Shown in pieces: positions 26,499-34,998 of a DNA stretch of 64,000 nt. This DNA comes from Sanguibacter hominis ATCC BAA-789. Its GTDB lineage: Bacteria; Actinomycetota; Actinomycetes; Actinomycetales; Cellulomonadaceae. Location: contig NZ_JAAXOW010000003.1 of assembly GCF_012396185.1 (NCBI RefSeq), forward strand, positions 186,001 to 250,000, read 5' to 3'. Both the position numbers and the translations under genes were made by a program. The notes under the pieces are model-generated. The model had not been told where the DNA came from. It saw only the letters and a program-made list of their open reading frames with translations, and searched no databases. Within the stretch, counting starts at the first letter, position 1. Each line of letters starts with the position of its first letter.

Positions 26499-26738
26499 AT
26501 GTCCGATCCGACCTACCTCAACGCGCGCTCCGTCACCCGTCTCGGCACCGCCGTGACAGGCCTGCGCAAGCGCCGCGGATACACGCAGGCCGAGCTGGCG
26601 CGCAGGGCTGACGTCTCCCGCCAGTGGCTCGTCGCACTCGAGAACGGCCGGACCGAGGGCCTCGAGGTCGGGCGCCTGATGCGCCTGCTGGAGACCCTCG
26701 ACGCGAGCCTCGTCATCCGGGACGAGGGAACGCTGTGA
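26499..26738 (+). CDS. hipB: HipB-like antitoxin (Xre-type repressor)
   Basis: The 79-residue protein is a single Xre helix-turn-helix domain (GLRKRRGYTQAELARRADVSRQWLVALE, in parts, residues 20-50), followed by a short tail. ATG 26499 is supported by the leaderless promoter; upstream in-frame ATGs fall inside the operator repeats. HipB binds and neutralises HipA and represses its own operon. The stop overlaps the hipA start (GTGA), the standard coupled antitoxin-toxin order. Confidence 0.9.
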   Translation: MSDPTYLNARSVTRLGTAVTGLRKRRGYTQAELARRADVSRQWLVALENGRTEGLEVGRLMRLLETLDASLVIRDEGTL

Positions 26739-27997
26739 CAGCCCCGACCCGCCTCGCCGTGACGCTCGCCGGCGAGCACGTCGCCGACGTCGAACGGATC
26801 CGCGGGCGTCTTCGCCTCACCTACACGGACGGCGCCGCCCGAGCCGGCACCACACCGCTGTCGCTCTCCTTGCCCCGCGAGCGAGGCGCCTTCACGGGCG
26901 ACGTGGCCGAGACGTACCTCAGAGGACTGCTCCCCGAGAGCCCCGCCGCGATCGAGGCCCTGCGAGCGACGTACGGCGTCGACCCGAACGACCCCCTCGA
27001 TGCCCTCGGCGCGATCGGCCGCGACTGCGCCGGAGCCGTGCAGTTCCGCCATCCCGACGAGGTGGACGGTCCCCGCGAGGGTGGCGATCTGCTCCCGGCC
27101 ACGTCCTCCGACATCGAGGGGCGGCTCGCCTCGATGCGTTCGGGCAACGACTCGTCGTGGACCATGCCCGGCGAGCACTGGTCGCTCGGCGGCATGCAGG
27201 ACAAGCTTGCGCTGCGACACGAGGACGGTCGGTGGTTCTGGGCGCACGGCGACGAGCCGACGACCCACATCGTCAAGCCCGGCGTCCGTGGCGCGAGGTC
27301 CCAGGCTCTCGTCGAGGACATCACGATGCGCGCGGCCGCGATGCTCGGGTGCAACGTCGCGGTGACGGCGTTCACCGACTTCAGGTCCGAGAGGGCAATC
27401 GTCATCGAGCGATTCGACCGAGCCCGCGTGGCCAACGGGCGCCTCGTGCGCACGCATGCGGAAGACGTGTGCCAGGCGCTCGGTGTCCGCGAGAAGTACG
27501 AAGAGCTCGGCGGCCCGTCGGCGGCGACCGTCGCACGCTTCTTGCGCGACGCCGCAGAGACGGCCCGAGAGGCGAGGGCAAACGTCGCGGGCTTCGTCGA
27601 CGCCGTCGTGCTCAACACCGTCGTCGCAGCCCCCGACGCGCACGCACGCAACTACTCGGTCCTTCTCGACGGTGACTCGGTCCGGCTGGCGCCGTTGTAC
27701 GACGTCGCGACAGCCCTTGCCTACGCACCGCACCAGGGGGAGGTGCGCCCTGTCGCCATGAGCATCGGCGGGTGCGCCGACGCGGCCCGCATCGACCGCG
27801 AGCACTGGAAGCGGTTCGCCGACGATGTCGGCGTCGCCGCCGAGACCGTCCTCGACCGCGTTGCCGAGGTGCGTGAGCGCGCGCCCCGCGCCTTCCTCGC
27901 CGCGCTCGACGAGATCGAGGACGACTGGGACGGTCAGGTCGCCGACGTCCGGTCGCGGCTGAAAGCCGGGCTCGACGCGCTCCCAGACCGGGGTTGA
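26735..27997 (+). CDS. hipA: HipA-like Ser/Thr kinase toxin
   Basis: HipA kinases phosphorylate aminoacyl-tRNA synthetases (GltX in E. coli) and induce dormancy. The 420-residue protein is full length. It has the N-terminal couple domain (with YLRGLLPESP), the loop SLGGMQDKLALRHE, HIVKPG with the ATP-binding lysine, VIERFDR, catalytic D301 and N306 in PDAHARNYSVLL, and metal-binding D323 in PLYDVATAL. The key residues are all present, so it should be active. It is coupled to hipB (GTGA). Confidence 0.93.
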   Translation: MTAPTRLAVTLAGEHVADVERIRGRLRLTYTDGAARAGTTPLSLSLPRERGAFTGDVAETYLRGLLPESPAAIEALRATYGVDPNDPLDALGAIGRDCAGAVQFRHPDEVDGPREGGDLLPATSSDIEGRLASMRSGNDSSWTMPGEHWSLGGMQDKLALRHEDGRWFWAHGDEPTTHIVKPGVRGARSQALVEDITMRAAAMLGCNVAVTAFTDFRSERAIVIERFDRARVANGRLVRTHAEDVCQALGVREKYEELGGPSAATVARFLRDAAETAREARANVAGFVDAVVLNTVVAAPDAHARNYSVLLDGDSVRLAPLYDVATALAYAPHQGEVRPVAMSIGGCADAARIDREHWKRFADDVGVAAETVLDRVAEVRERAPRAFLAALDEIEDDWDGQVADVRSRLKAGLDALPDRG

Positions 27998-28027
27998 CCT
28001 AGCGAGAGTCGCGCGGCGCAGCGAGCG

Positions 28028-29119
28028 TCAGGCCAGCAAGGCCGCGATCACACGCCCTGCGGCGTGCCCGTCGCCGTACGGCGTCGAGTCCGTGTCCGCA
28101 GGGTGCGGGCGCACGACGGCGTCACGCACGGCCGCGGAGCCTGCCTCGCCTGTCGGGTCCGTCACGAGGACGTTCCAGCCGAGCTCGACCGTCTCGACCC
28201 ACTCGGTCTCCGTGCGCAGGGTCGTGCACGGCACACGCAGCAGGAACGCCTCCTTCTGCAGGCCGCCCGAGTCGGTGACGACGCCCGCGCTCGCGGACAC
28301 CGCCGCGACGAGGTCGGGATACGCGAGGGGAGCGTGCGTCCGCAGCGAGCCGCCCTCGAGCGCGAGCCCCGCGTCCGCAGCCTTCGCGACGAGACGCGGG
28401 TGCGCGAGCAGCAGCACCGGCCGGTCGAGGCTGCGCAGCGCGTCGAGGATCCCGCCGAGGCGGGCGACGTCGTCCGTGTTCTCCGCGCGGTGGATCGTCG
28501 CGACGTAGTACCCGCCTGCGGTGAGGCCCGCCTCGGCGAGGAGAGCCGGACCGCCGTCCGTGCCGCCGTCGGCCAGGGCCTTGTCACGCGTCGCGTACAG
28601 GACGTCCGTCATGACGTCCCCGACGAGGACCGAGCGGGCCGCGAGGCCCTCCTCCGCGAGGTGCTTCATCGCGACCTCGGTCGGCGCGAGGCACAGGTCC
28701 GCCGCGTGGTCCGTCATGACGCGGTTGTGCTCCTCGGGCATGGCCCGGTTGAACGAGCGCAGGCCGGCCTCGAGGTGAGCGACCGGCACGTGCAGCTTCA
28801 CTGCCGACAGCGCGCCCGCGATCGTCGAGTTCGTGTCGCCGTACACGAGCACCCAGTCCGGGCGGTGCTCCAGCAGCACGTCGTCCATCCCGGCGAGGAT
28901 CGCACCCGTCTGGGCGCCGTGCCCGCCCGAGCCCACGCCCAGGTGCACGTCCGGTGCCGGGATGCCCAGGTCCTCGAAGAACACGTCGGAGAGCATCGGG
29001 TCGTAGTGCTGCCCCGTGTGCACGATGACGTGCTCGACGCCGGCCGCCGCAGCGGCGTGCGCGATCGGTGCGAGCTTGACGAACTGAGGACGGGCGCCGA
29101 CGACGGACAGGATCTTCAC
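28028..29119 (-). CDS. UDP-GlcNAc 2-epimerase family protein, WbpI-like
   Basis: The 363-residue protein begins VKILSVVGARPQFVKLAP and has HTGQHYDPMLSDVFFEDLGIP, VYGDTNSTIAGALSAVKLHVPVAHLEAGLRS (in parts), MPEEHNRVMTDH and a C-terminal TDSGGLQKEA site. The GARPQFVK start and DVFFEDLGIP stretch fit the WbpI/WlbD branch, which makes UDP-ManNAc3NAcA from UDP-GlcNAc3NAcA, rather than WecB. GTG at 29119 lies seven bases after a TAGGGT hexamer (leaderless). It is divergent from the second sugar arm. Confidence 0.85.
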   Translation of the reverse strand: MKILSVVGARPQFVKLAPIAHAAAAAGVEHVIVHTGQHYDPMLSDVFFEDLGIPAPDVHLGVGSGGHGAQTGAILAGMDDVLLEHRPDWVLVYGDTNSTIAGALSAVKLHVPVAHLEAGLRSFNRAMPEEHNRVMTDHAADLCLAPTEVAMKHLAEEGLAARSVLVGDVMTDVLYATRDKALADGGTDGGPALLAEAGLTAGGYYVATIHRAENTDDVARLGGILDALRSLDRPVLLLAHPRLVAKAADAGLALEGGSLRTHAPLAYPDLVAAVSASAGVVTDSGGLQKEAFLLRVPCTTLRTETEWVETVELGWNVLVTDPTGEAGSAAVRDAVVRPHPADTDSTPYGDGHAAGRVIAALLA

Positions 29120-29126
29120 GCCGCTC

Positions 29127-29132
29127 ACCCTA
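29127..29132 (-). promoter_or_regulatory. -10 element for the leaderless 2-epimerase gene
   Basis: On the minus strand TAGGGT ends seven bases before the GTG at 29119. Confidence 0.5.
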
Positions 29133-29178
29133 CCGAGGCCTCGCGTCGCCGCAGGCAGGGAACCTGGCGCCGGGCCGC

Positions 29179-29184
29179 TAACCT
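29179..29184 (+). promoter_or_regulatory. -10 element for a leaderless GT4 gene
   Basis: TAACCT ends six bases before the GTG at 29191. With the element at 29127 it makes a compact divergent promoter region of 71 bases. Confidence 0.55.
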
Positions 29185-29190
29185 GGGCAG

Positions 29191-30348
29191 GTGAAGATCC
29201 TCGTGGCCACGACCTGGTTCCCGACGCCGGGATCGCCCGCGACCGGCTCGTTCGTCGCGAAGGACGTCGCCGCGCTCTCCGAGAACAACGACGTGCGCGT
29301 CCTTCACCTCGTCGCCCCACGCCTCGCTGAAGGCGCCCCGACGCAGACCGAGGTCGGCGGCGTCCCGGTCGAGCGTGTCGTCATGGAGCCCAGCGCGGTG
29401 CGGCAGCACGCTGCTGCGCGCGCGGCGATCCTCGAGCGTGCGAGCGACGCCGACGTGCTGCACACGATGGCGTTCTCGACGCTCCTGCCGTTCGTCCGGC
29501 ACGACCGGCCGCAGGTGCCCTGGGTGCACACCGAGCACTGGCACGGCGTCACGACGCGCGTCGACCTCCCGCTCGTCATGCGCCTCGCGACCCCGCTCCT
29601 GCTCCCGGTCCTGCGCAAGCCCGACGTCGTCACCGCCGTGTCCAAGATGGCGACCGCCCCGATCCGCGACCTGCGCGGTGACCGCCCCACGTCCGTCGTG
29701 CCGTGCATCGCGGCGACGCCCGCCGTCGTCCCGCCGCGCCGCGTGCGCGCCGGCACCACCGCCGAGGGCGCGCCGCTGCGGCTCGTGTCCGTCGGCGCGA
29801 TGGTCCCCGGCAAGGACCCCGTCCTCATGGTCGAGACGCTCGGCGAGCTGCGCCGCCGCGGTGTCAACGCGTCGCTCACGTGGGTGGGTGACGGCCCGCT
29901 CCGCGGCGACGCGCTCGCGGCCGCCGACCGGCTGCGCGTCCGCGACCACCTCACGATCACCGGGCAGGTCGAGCCCGACGTCGTGTTCGCGCAGCTCGCC
30001 GCCGCTGACGTGTTCGTCCTGCCGACCCGCTCCGAGACGTTCGGCGTCGCGATCGCCGAGGCGCTCGCGCACGGCCGTCCCGTCGTCGTCGGCGCCGAGG
30101 GCGCGCAGCGCGAGTACGTGCGCGGCGAGGTCGGCACGTTCGTCGAGGGACGCGCGCCCTCCGACTGGGCAGACGCCGTGCTGCACGTCGACGAGGAGAC
30201 TCAGGGGCTCTCCGCCGCGCAGATCGCAGCGTCGATCGGGCGCGCGTTCTCCCCGCAGTCGGTCGTCGCCGGGTTCGAGCGGGCCTACCGCGACGCGATC
30301 GTCACGGCGGCGCGCGAGCACGGCATCGTAGGACGCAGGCGCGGATGA
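29191..30348 (+). CDS. GT4 glycosyltransferase
   Basis: The 385-residue GT-B enzyme has the N-terminal KILVATTWFPTPGSPATGSFVAKD, HTEHWHGV, VSVGAMVPGKDPVLMVE at the start of the C-terminal domain, and the EX7E-type PTRSETFGVAIAEALAHGRPVV. All features of an active GT4 retaining enzyme are present. It is first in a four-gene operon (GT4, GT2-like, UDP-sugar dehydrogenase, membrane protein). Confidence 0.92.
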   Translation: MKILVATTWFPTPGSPATGSFVAKDVAALSENNDVRVLHLVAPRLAEGAPTQTEVGGVPVERVVMEPSAVRQHAAARAAILERASDADVLHTMAFSTLLPFVRHDRPQVPWVHTEHWHGVTTRVDLPLVMRLATPLLLPVLRKPDVVTAVSKMATAPIRDLRGDRPTSVVPCIAATPAVVPPRRVRAGTTAEGAPLRLVSVGAMVPGKDPVLMVETLGELRRRGVNASLTWVGDGPLRGDALAAADRLRVRDHLTITGQVEPDVVFAQLAAADVFVLPTRSETFGVAIAEALAHGRPVVVGAEGAQREYVRGEVGTFVEGRAPSDWADAVLHVDEETQGLSAAQIAASIGRAFSPQSVVAGFERAYRDAIVTAAREHGIVGRRRG

Positions 30349-31511
30349 GCGGCGGCACGCTCGGCGGGGAGCAGCCGGTCGTGGACGTCGTCGTCGCCGT
30401 CCACTCGGAGCACCGCCCGATCGAGCGCGCCGTCGCCTCGGCCCTGACCGGGAAGGTCCCGGTCCGGGTGACGGTCGTGTGCCACGAGGTCGACCCCGGC
30501 CTCGTCGAGGCGCGGCTGCAGCACGTGAGCCGGACGTCCGCCGCGGGCCCGCACAGCATGTGGCTCGTCTGCTTCTCCGACGGCGTCCGCAGCCCTGCGG
30601 GTCCCTTCAACCATGGCCTCGACTGTGCGCAGGCGCCGTTCGTCGCGCTCCTCGGGTCCGACGACGTCCTCGAACCAGGCGCGATCGACTCGTGGGTGCG
30701 ACTGCAGCGCCAGACGGGCGCGGACGCGGTCGTCCCGAGGCTGCGTCACGGCGCTCTCGGCGCGCCGGGCGCGCCTCCGGGCCCCGGGCCTGCCGTCCCG
30801 ACGCCGCCCGCGCGGCCCTTCCGCACGCGTCGCCTCGACCTCGTGCGGGACCGCCTCGCGTACCGCAGCGCACCGCTCGGGCTGCTGCGCCGCGAGACCG
30901 TCGAGCGGCTCGGGCTCGCGATGACGCCCGGCATGCCGGTCGGCGAGGACACCTGGTTCGGGCTCGGCCTGTGGACGGGCGCGGACGCCGTCGCGTACGA
31001 CCGTCGGGGCCCGGCGTACGTCATCGGCGCCGACGCCGCGGACCGCGTCACCTTCACCGCCAAGCCCGTCGAGGACGAGCTCGCGTGCGTGCACGACGCC
31101 GTCGCGCGCCCCACGCTCGAGGCGCTCCCGCGCCCGGCCCGGCGAGCCGTCGCCGCCAAGCTCACACGCATCAACCTCTTCGCTGCCGTCCACAACCGGG
31201 GCACCGCCCACGTCTGGACGCGCGGTGACCTCGCAGGCCTGCGCGCGGCTGCCCTCGCGCTCGCGGACTTCGCACCCGGCTACGAGCGCGTCCTGTCGGT
31301 CGCCGAGCGCGACCTGCTCGACGCGGTGCGCGCCCCGGAACCGTCGGACGACGACATCGCGCAGCGCGGCGCGGACCTCGCGCGCCTCTCCGTGCGACGC
31401 CGACGCCACGGCACCTTCGTGACCCTGCGGACGCGCGACCCGCGCGCCCTCCTCGCCCGAGAGGCGCCGCTGCGCCTCATGACGGCGTCGGTCCTCAGCA
31501 CGCGTCTGTGA
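30345..31511 (+). CDS. GT2-like glycosyltransferase (NHGLD type), paralogue of the 19019 gene
   Basis: The 388-residue protein shares the whole architecture of the gene at 19019: DVVVAVHSEHRPIERAV at the N-terminus, GPFNHGLDCAQAPFVALLGSDDVLEPGAI, and RLAYRSAPLGLLRRETVERLGL. A Pro-rich insertion lies near residue 145. The start overlaps the GT4 stop as ATGA. One copy sits in each arm of the sugar locus. I do not know a characterised member. Confidence 0.8.
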   Translation: MSGGTLGGEQPVVDVVVAVHSEHRPIERAVASALTGKVPVRVTVVCHEVDPGLVEARLQHVSRTSAAGPHSMWLVCFSDGVRSPAGPFNHGLDCAQAPFVALLGSDDVLEPGAIDSWVRLQRQTGADAVVPRLRHGALGAPGAPPGPGPAVPTPPARPFRTRRLDLVRDRLAYRSAPLGLLRRETVERLGLAMTPGMPVGEDTWFGLGLWTGADAVAYDRRGPAYVIGADAADRVTFTAKPVEDELACVHDAVARPTLEALPRPARRAVAAKLTRINLFAAVHNRGTAHVWTRGDLAGLRAAALALADFAPGYERVLSVAERDLLDAVRAPEPSDDDIAQRGADLARLSVRRRRHGTFVTLRTRDPRALLAREAPLRLMTASVLSTRL

Positions 31512-31524
31512 GGTCGCGCGGTCG

Positions 31525-31530
31525 TATGCT
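31525..31530 (+). promoter_or_regulatory. Possible internal -10 upstream of the UDP-sugar dehydrogenase
   Basis: TATGCT occurs in the 83-base gap before the dehydrogenase gene and would give a leader of about 58 bases. It would let the dehydrogenase be expressed separately from the glycosyltransferases. Confidence 0.35.
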
Positions 31531-31594
31531 CGGGGGCGGAAAGCGCCGACCAGGTCGACGCCCCACCCCCGACACGCAGATCTCTAGGAGCCCC

Positions 31595-32896
31595 ATGCGC
31601 ATCGCAGTACTCGCCCTCGGCAAGATCGGCCTGCCGCTCGCCGTGCAGTTCGCCGACGCCGGGCACGACGTCGTCGGGGTCGACGTCAACGCGCGGACGG
31701 TCGAGCTCGTCAACGCGGGGACCGAGCCGTTCCCCGGCGAGACGGACCTCGCCGAGAAGCTCGCCGCGACCGTCGCGGCGGGGCGTCTGCGCGCGACGAC
31801 CGACTACGCCGACGCTGTCCCGGGCGCCGACGCGGTCGTGCTCGTGGTGCCGTTGTTCGTCGACGAGGAGACCGCCGAGCCCGACTTCGCGTGGATGGAC
31901 GCCGCGACCCGCGCGCTCGGCGAGCACCTGACGCCTGGCACGCTCGTCTCCTACGAGACGACCCTCCCGGTGGGCACGACGCGGGGCCGCTGGAAGCCGA
32001 TGCTCGAGGAGACGTCGGGCCTCGTCGAGGGCCGCGACTTCCACGTCGTCTTCTCGCCCGAACGCGTCCTGACGGGCCGCGTCTTCGCGGACCTGCGCAA
32101 GTACCCCAAGCTCGTCGGCGGGCTCAGCGCCGAGGGTGCCGACCGCGCGACCGCGTTCTACGAGGCCGTCCTCACGTTCGACGAGCGCGACGACCTCGCG
32201 CGCCCGAACGGCGTGTGGGACCTCGGCTCCGCCGAGGCCGCCGAGATGGCGAAGCTCGCCGAGACGACCTACCGCGACGTCAACATCGCGCTCGCCAACC
32301 AGTTCGGGGCGTTCGCCGAGAAGGTCGGCATCGACATCTACCAGGTGATCGAGGCCTGCAACTCGCAGCCCTACTCGCACCTGCACCGCCCGGGCATCGC
32401 CGTCGGCGGTCACTGCATCCCCGTGTACCCGCGCCTCTACCTGTCGGTCGACCCGGACGCGTCCGTCGTCCGTGAGGCGCGCGCGGTCAACGCCGCGACG
32501 CCCGCCCGGGTGGTCGCCCGCGCGGAGGAGCTGCTCGGCTCGCTCGACGGTCTCACGGTCGCAGTGCTCGGTGCGTCCTACCGCGGCGGCGTCAAGGAGA
32601 CGGCCTTCTCGGGGGTGTTCCCGGTCGTCGCGGCGCTCGAGTCGCGCGGCGCGAGGGTCGTCGTCCACGACCCGATGTTCACCGACGAGGAGCTCGAGAG
32701 GATCGGGCTCGTCCCGTTCCACCTCGGTGGCTCCGCCGAGGTCGCGATCGTCCAGGCCGACCACCGGGACTACGCGCAGCTCGCCCCGGCCGACGTGCAG
32801 GGCGTGCGCCTGCTCGTCGACGGCCGCCGCGTGACCGACGCAGCCCTGTGGCAGGGCGTCCCGCGTCTCGTGATCGGCACGGGGGCGCCTGCATGA
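31595..32896 (+). CDS. UDP-sugar 6-dehydrogenase (WbpA/WecC type)
   Basis: The 433-residue NAD-dependent dehydrogenase oxidises C6 of a UDP-N-acetylhexosamine. It has IGLPLAVQFADAGHDVVGVD, the SYETTLPVGTTRG loop, VFSPERVLTG, AEMAKLAETTYRDVNIALANQ in the dimer helix, and catalytic C274 in GGHCIPVYP. The first glycine of the dinucleotide motif is replaced by alanine (ALGKIG, residues 7-12). 'FSPERV' and 'HCIPVYP' group it with UDP-GlcNAc/ManNAc dehydrogenases. The ATG has TAGGAG upstream. It supplies the first step of the inferred ManNAc3NAcA pathway. Confidence 0.92.
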   Translation: MRIAVLALGKIGLPLAVQFADAGHDVVGVDVNARTVELVNAGTEPFPGETDLAEKLAATVAAGRLRATTDYADAVPGADAVVLVVPLFVDEETAEPDFAWMDAATRALGEHLTPGTLVSYETTLPVGTTRGRWKPMLEETSGLVEGRDFHVVFSPERVLTGRVFADLRKYPKLVGGLSAEGADRATAFYEAVLTFDERDDLARPNGVWDLGSAEAAEMAKLAETTYRDVNIALANQFGAFAEKVGIDIYQVIEACNSQPYSHLHRPGIAVGGHCIPVYPRLYLSVDPDASVVREARAVNAATPARVVARAEELLGSLDGLTVAVLGASYRGGVKETAFSGVFPVVAALESRGARVVVHDPMFTDEELERIGLVPFHLGGSAEVAIVQADHRDYAQLAPADVQGVRLLVDGRRVTDAALWQGVPRLVIGTGAPA

Positions 32897-34971
32897 GCTG
32901 GTGGGAGCTCCTCCCGGGGCTCCTGACCATGACTGTCGCCGTCGTCGTGCCGGGTGCGCTCGTGCTGCGCGCGGCGGGCGTGCGCGGGATCCTCGCGCTC
33001 GGGGGCGGCGCGGCCGTGTCGGTCGCGCTCTACGGCACGACGGCGATCGTGCTCGACCGTCTCGGTGTCGCGTGGTCGTGGCCGCCCGTCCTCGTCGCGC
33101 TCACCGCCGCCGTCGGCCTCGCCGCGCTCCTCGGAGGGTGGGGACGTCGCACGCGCCGTGTGCGCGGCTCGGCCCCCGACGGCCTCGCGGACCCCGATCT
33201 CCGGCTCGACCGGCGCGGAGCGGCCTGGGTCGGCGGGGCCGTCGCGGTCTCGGCGCTCCTGCTCGCGCTCCCGATCGCGCGCGGCATGGTGGCCCCGGAT
33301 GCGCTCATGCAGCACTGGGACGGCGTCTACCACGTCAGCGGGGTCCAGGCGATCCTCGACACCGGCAACGCGTCGTCGCTCGGCGCGATGGCGCCGCTGT
33401 ACGGGGCGGTGTCGCCGACCGTCTACTACCCGGCGGCGTGGCACGGCATCGTCGCGCTCGCTCCGGGCTTCGCGAGCGTCGCCGCCGCCGCGAACGCGTC
33501 GACCTTCGTGTTCGGCGTCGTCGTGTGGCTCCTGGGCATGGCCGCCCTCGGCCGCACCTTGCTCGGCGGGGACCCGCGGCGCACCGCGCTCGTCGTCGTG
33601 CTCGGGGCAGGCTTCAGCGCGTTCCCGGTCGTGATCCTCTCGACGCTCGCCCAGTGGCCGTTCGGTGCGGGGATCGCGTTGATCCCCGGTGTCCTCGCGC
33701 TCATGGTCGCGGCGCTGCGGGGGCACCCGGGCGTCGCGCCGATCACGGCGCCCGGGCGGCTCGTGCCGACCGGCGTCGTGCTCCTCACCGCGCTCGCCGG
33801 CGTCGCGCTCGCGCACGCGTCGGCGCTGTTCTCCGCGCTCCTCCTGCTCGTACCCGGAGTGGTCGCGCTGCTCGCGCGCGGGCTCGCGCGCCGCTGGCGC
33901 ACGGGCGAGCCTGCCCGACGCCGCCGCGTGGCTGTCGGGACGTCCGTCGCTGCGGTCGCGCTCGTCGTGGGCGGTGCGGTGCTGCTCGCGAACCCGGTCG
34001 TGCGCAACGTGCTCGCGTACGAGCGCGACGTCGACACGCCCTTCCACCTCGCTGTGCTGCACACGGTCCTCGGGCAGCCGCTCGGGTGGCCCACCGTCGG
34101 GAACCTGCCGGTCGCCCTGCTGACGATCGTCGGCATCGTCGCGGTCGTGCGGGCGTCGCTGCGTCGGGCGCGCACGGGTGCGCCCGACGCGCCGCGGGAC
34201 GCGGCCGTCGTCGGTCAAGCGAGCATCTGGATCGTCGTCGCGTACGTGCTCGTCGTGGCGCTGACGGCGCTCGCGTCCGGGCCTCCGAACGTGCTGAGGC
34301 TCCTCACCGGGCTCTGGTACACGCAGGCGGCGCGTGTGGGTGCCGTGCTTCCCGTCGTCGCGGCGCCCCTCGCGGCGGTCGGCGCGCTCGCGTGCGCCCG
34401 CTTCATGGGGACGCGCGCGACGCGGACGGACGGTCCGGTCGCCCGGCGCCTGCGGGGTGTCCCTGTCGTGGCGGCCGCGTCCGGGCTCGTCGTCGCGCTC
34501 GTCGTCGTGACGGTCGGGTGGTTCGTGCCCGCGCGCACGGGCCGGTTCGAGCAGGCCTACGTCCCCGAGAAGATCGTGTGGGGCACGATGGTCCGCGCCG
34601 AGGAGGTCGAGCTGCTGCGCCGCATGCCGCAGACGACGCCTGCGGACGCGGTCGTGCTGGGCGACCCGCGTAACGGCGCAGCCTTCACCTACTCCGTCGC
34701 GCACCGCCGGGCGGTCTTCCCGCAGCTCGCCGTGCAGAACCTGTCCGCAGACCAGCGTCTCCTGCGCGAGCGGTTCGCCGACCTGGACGCGGAGGTGTGT
34801 GCGGCGGTCGAGCGGCTCGGGGTCACGCACTTCTACCTCGACACGGCCGGCGTCGCGGACGGTGCGAAGGTCGACGTCGACGCGGTCGGGCTGCTGCGTG
34901 CGCCCGCGTCGGGCGTCGAGGTCGTCGACACGGCGGGCACGACGACCCTCTACCGCGTCACCGGCTGCTAG
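32893..34971 (+). CDS. Large polytopic membrane protein, DUF6541-like
   Basis: The 692-residue protein has about 13 predicted hydrophobic helices and a C-terminal extracellular domain (about 555-692). The region after helix 4 (DALMQHWDGVYHVSGVQAILDTGN and YYPAAWHGIVAL) carries the acidic and aromatic residues expected at the catalytic face of GT-C type enzymes. It fits the actinobacterial DUF6541 family, thought to include polyprenyl-linked glycosyltransferases. ATG 32893 overlaps the dehydrogenase stop. A role in glycan transfer outside the membrane is inferred. Confidence 0.75.
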   Translation: MSWWELLPGLLTMTVAVVVPGALVLRAAGVRGILALGGGAAVSVALYGTTAIVLDRLGVAWSWPPVLVALTAAVGLAALLGGWGRRTRRVRGSAPDGLADPDLRLDRRGAAWVGGAVAVSALLLALPIARGMVAPDALMQHWDGVYHVSGVQAILDTGNASSLGAMAPLYGAVSPTVYYPAAWHGIVALAPGFASVAAAANASTFVFGVVVWLLGMAALGRTLLGGDPRRTALVVVLGAGFSAFPVVILSTLAQWPFGAGIALIPGVLALMVAALRGHPGVAPITAPGRLVPTGVVLLTALAGVALAHASALFSALLLLVPGVVALLARGLARRWRTGEPARRRRVAVGTSVAAVALVVGGAVLLANPVVRNVLAYERDVDTPFHLAVLHTVLGQPLGWPTVGNLPVALLTIVGIVAVVRASLRRARTGAPDAPRDAAVVGQASIWIVVAYVLVVALTALASGPPNVLRLLTGLWYTQAARVGAVLPVVAAPLAAVGALACARFMGTRATRTDGPVARRLRGVPVVAAASGLVVALVVVTVGWFVPARTGRFEQAYVPEKIVWGTMVRAEEVELLRRMPQTTPADAVVLGDPRNGAAFTYSVAHRRAVFPQLAVQNLSADQRLLRERFADLDAEVCAAVERLGVTHFYLDTAGVADGAKVDVDAVGLLRAPASGVEVVDTAGTTTLYRVTGC

Positions 34972-34974
34972 CGA

Positions 34975-34991
34975 CCCGCACGTCCTGCGGG
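34975..34991. terminator. Convergent terminator hairpin
   Basis: CCCGCA-CGTCC-TGCGGG forms a 6-bp stem in the 27-base gap between the convergent DUF6541-like and TIGR03089 genes. Confidence 0.45.
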
Positions 34992-34998
34992 CGGCACG

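Noticed and set aside
31531-31594. Riboswitch in the leader of the UDP-sugar dehydrogenase
   Set aside because: The leader is only about 58 bases, with one weak stem and no known aptamer features.
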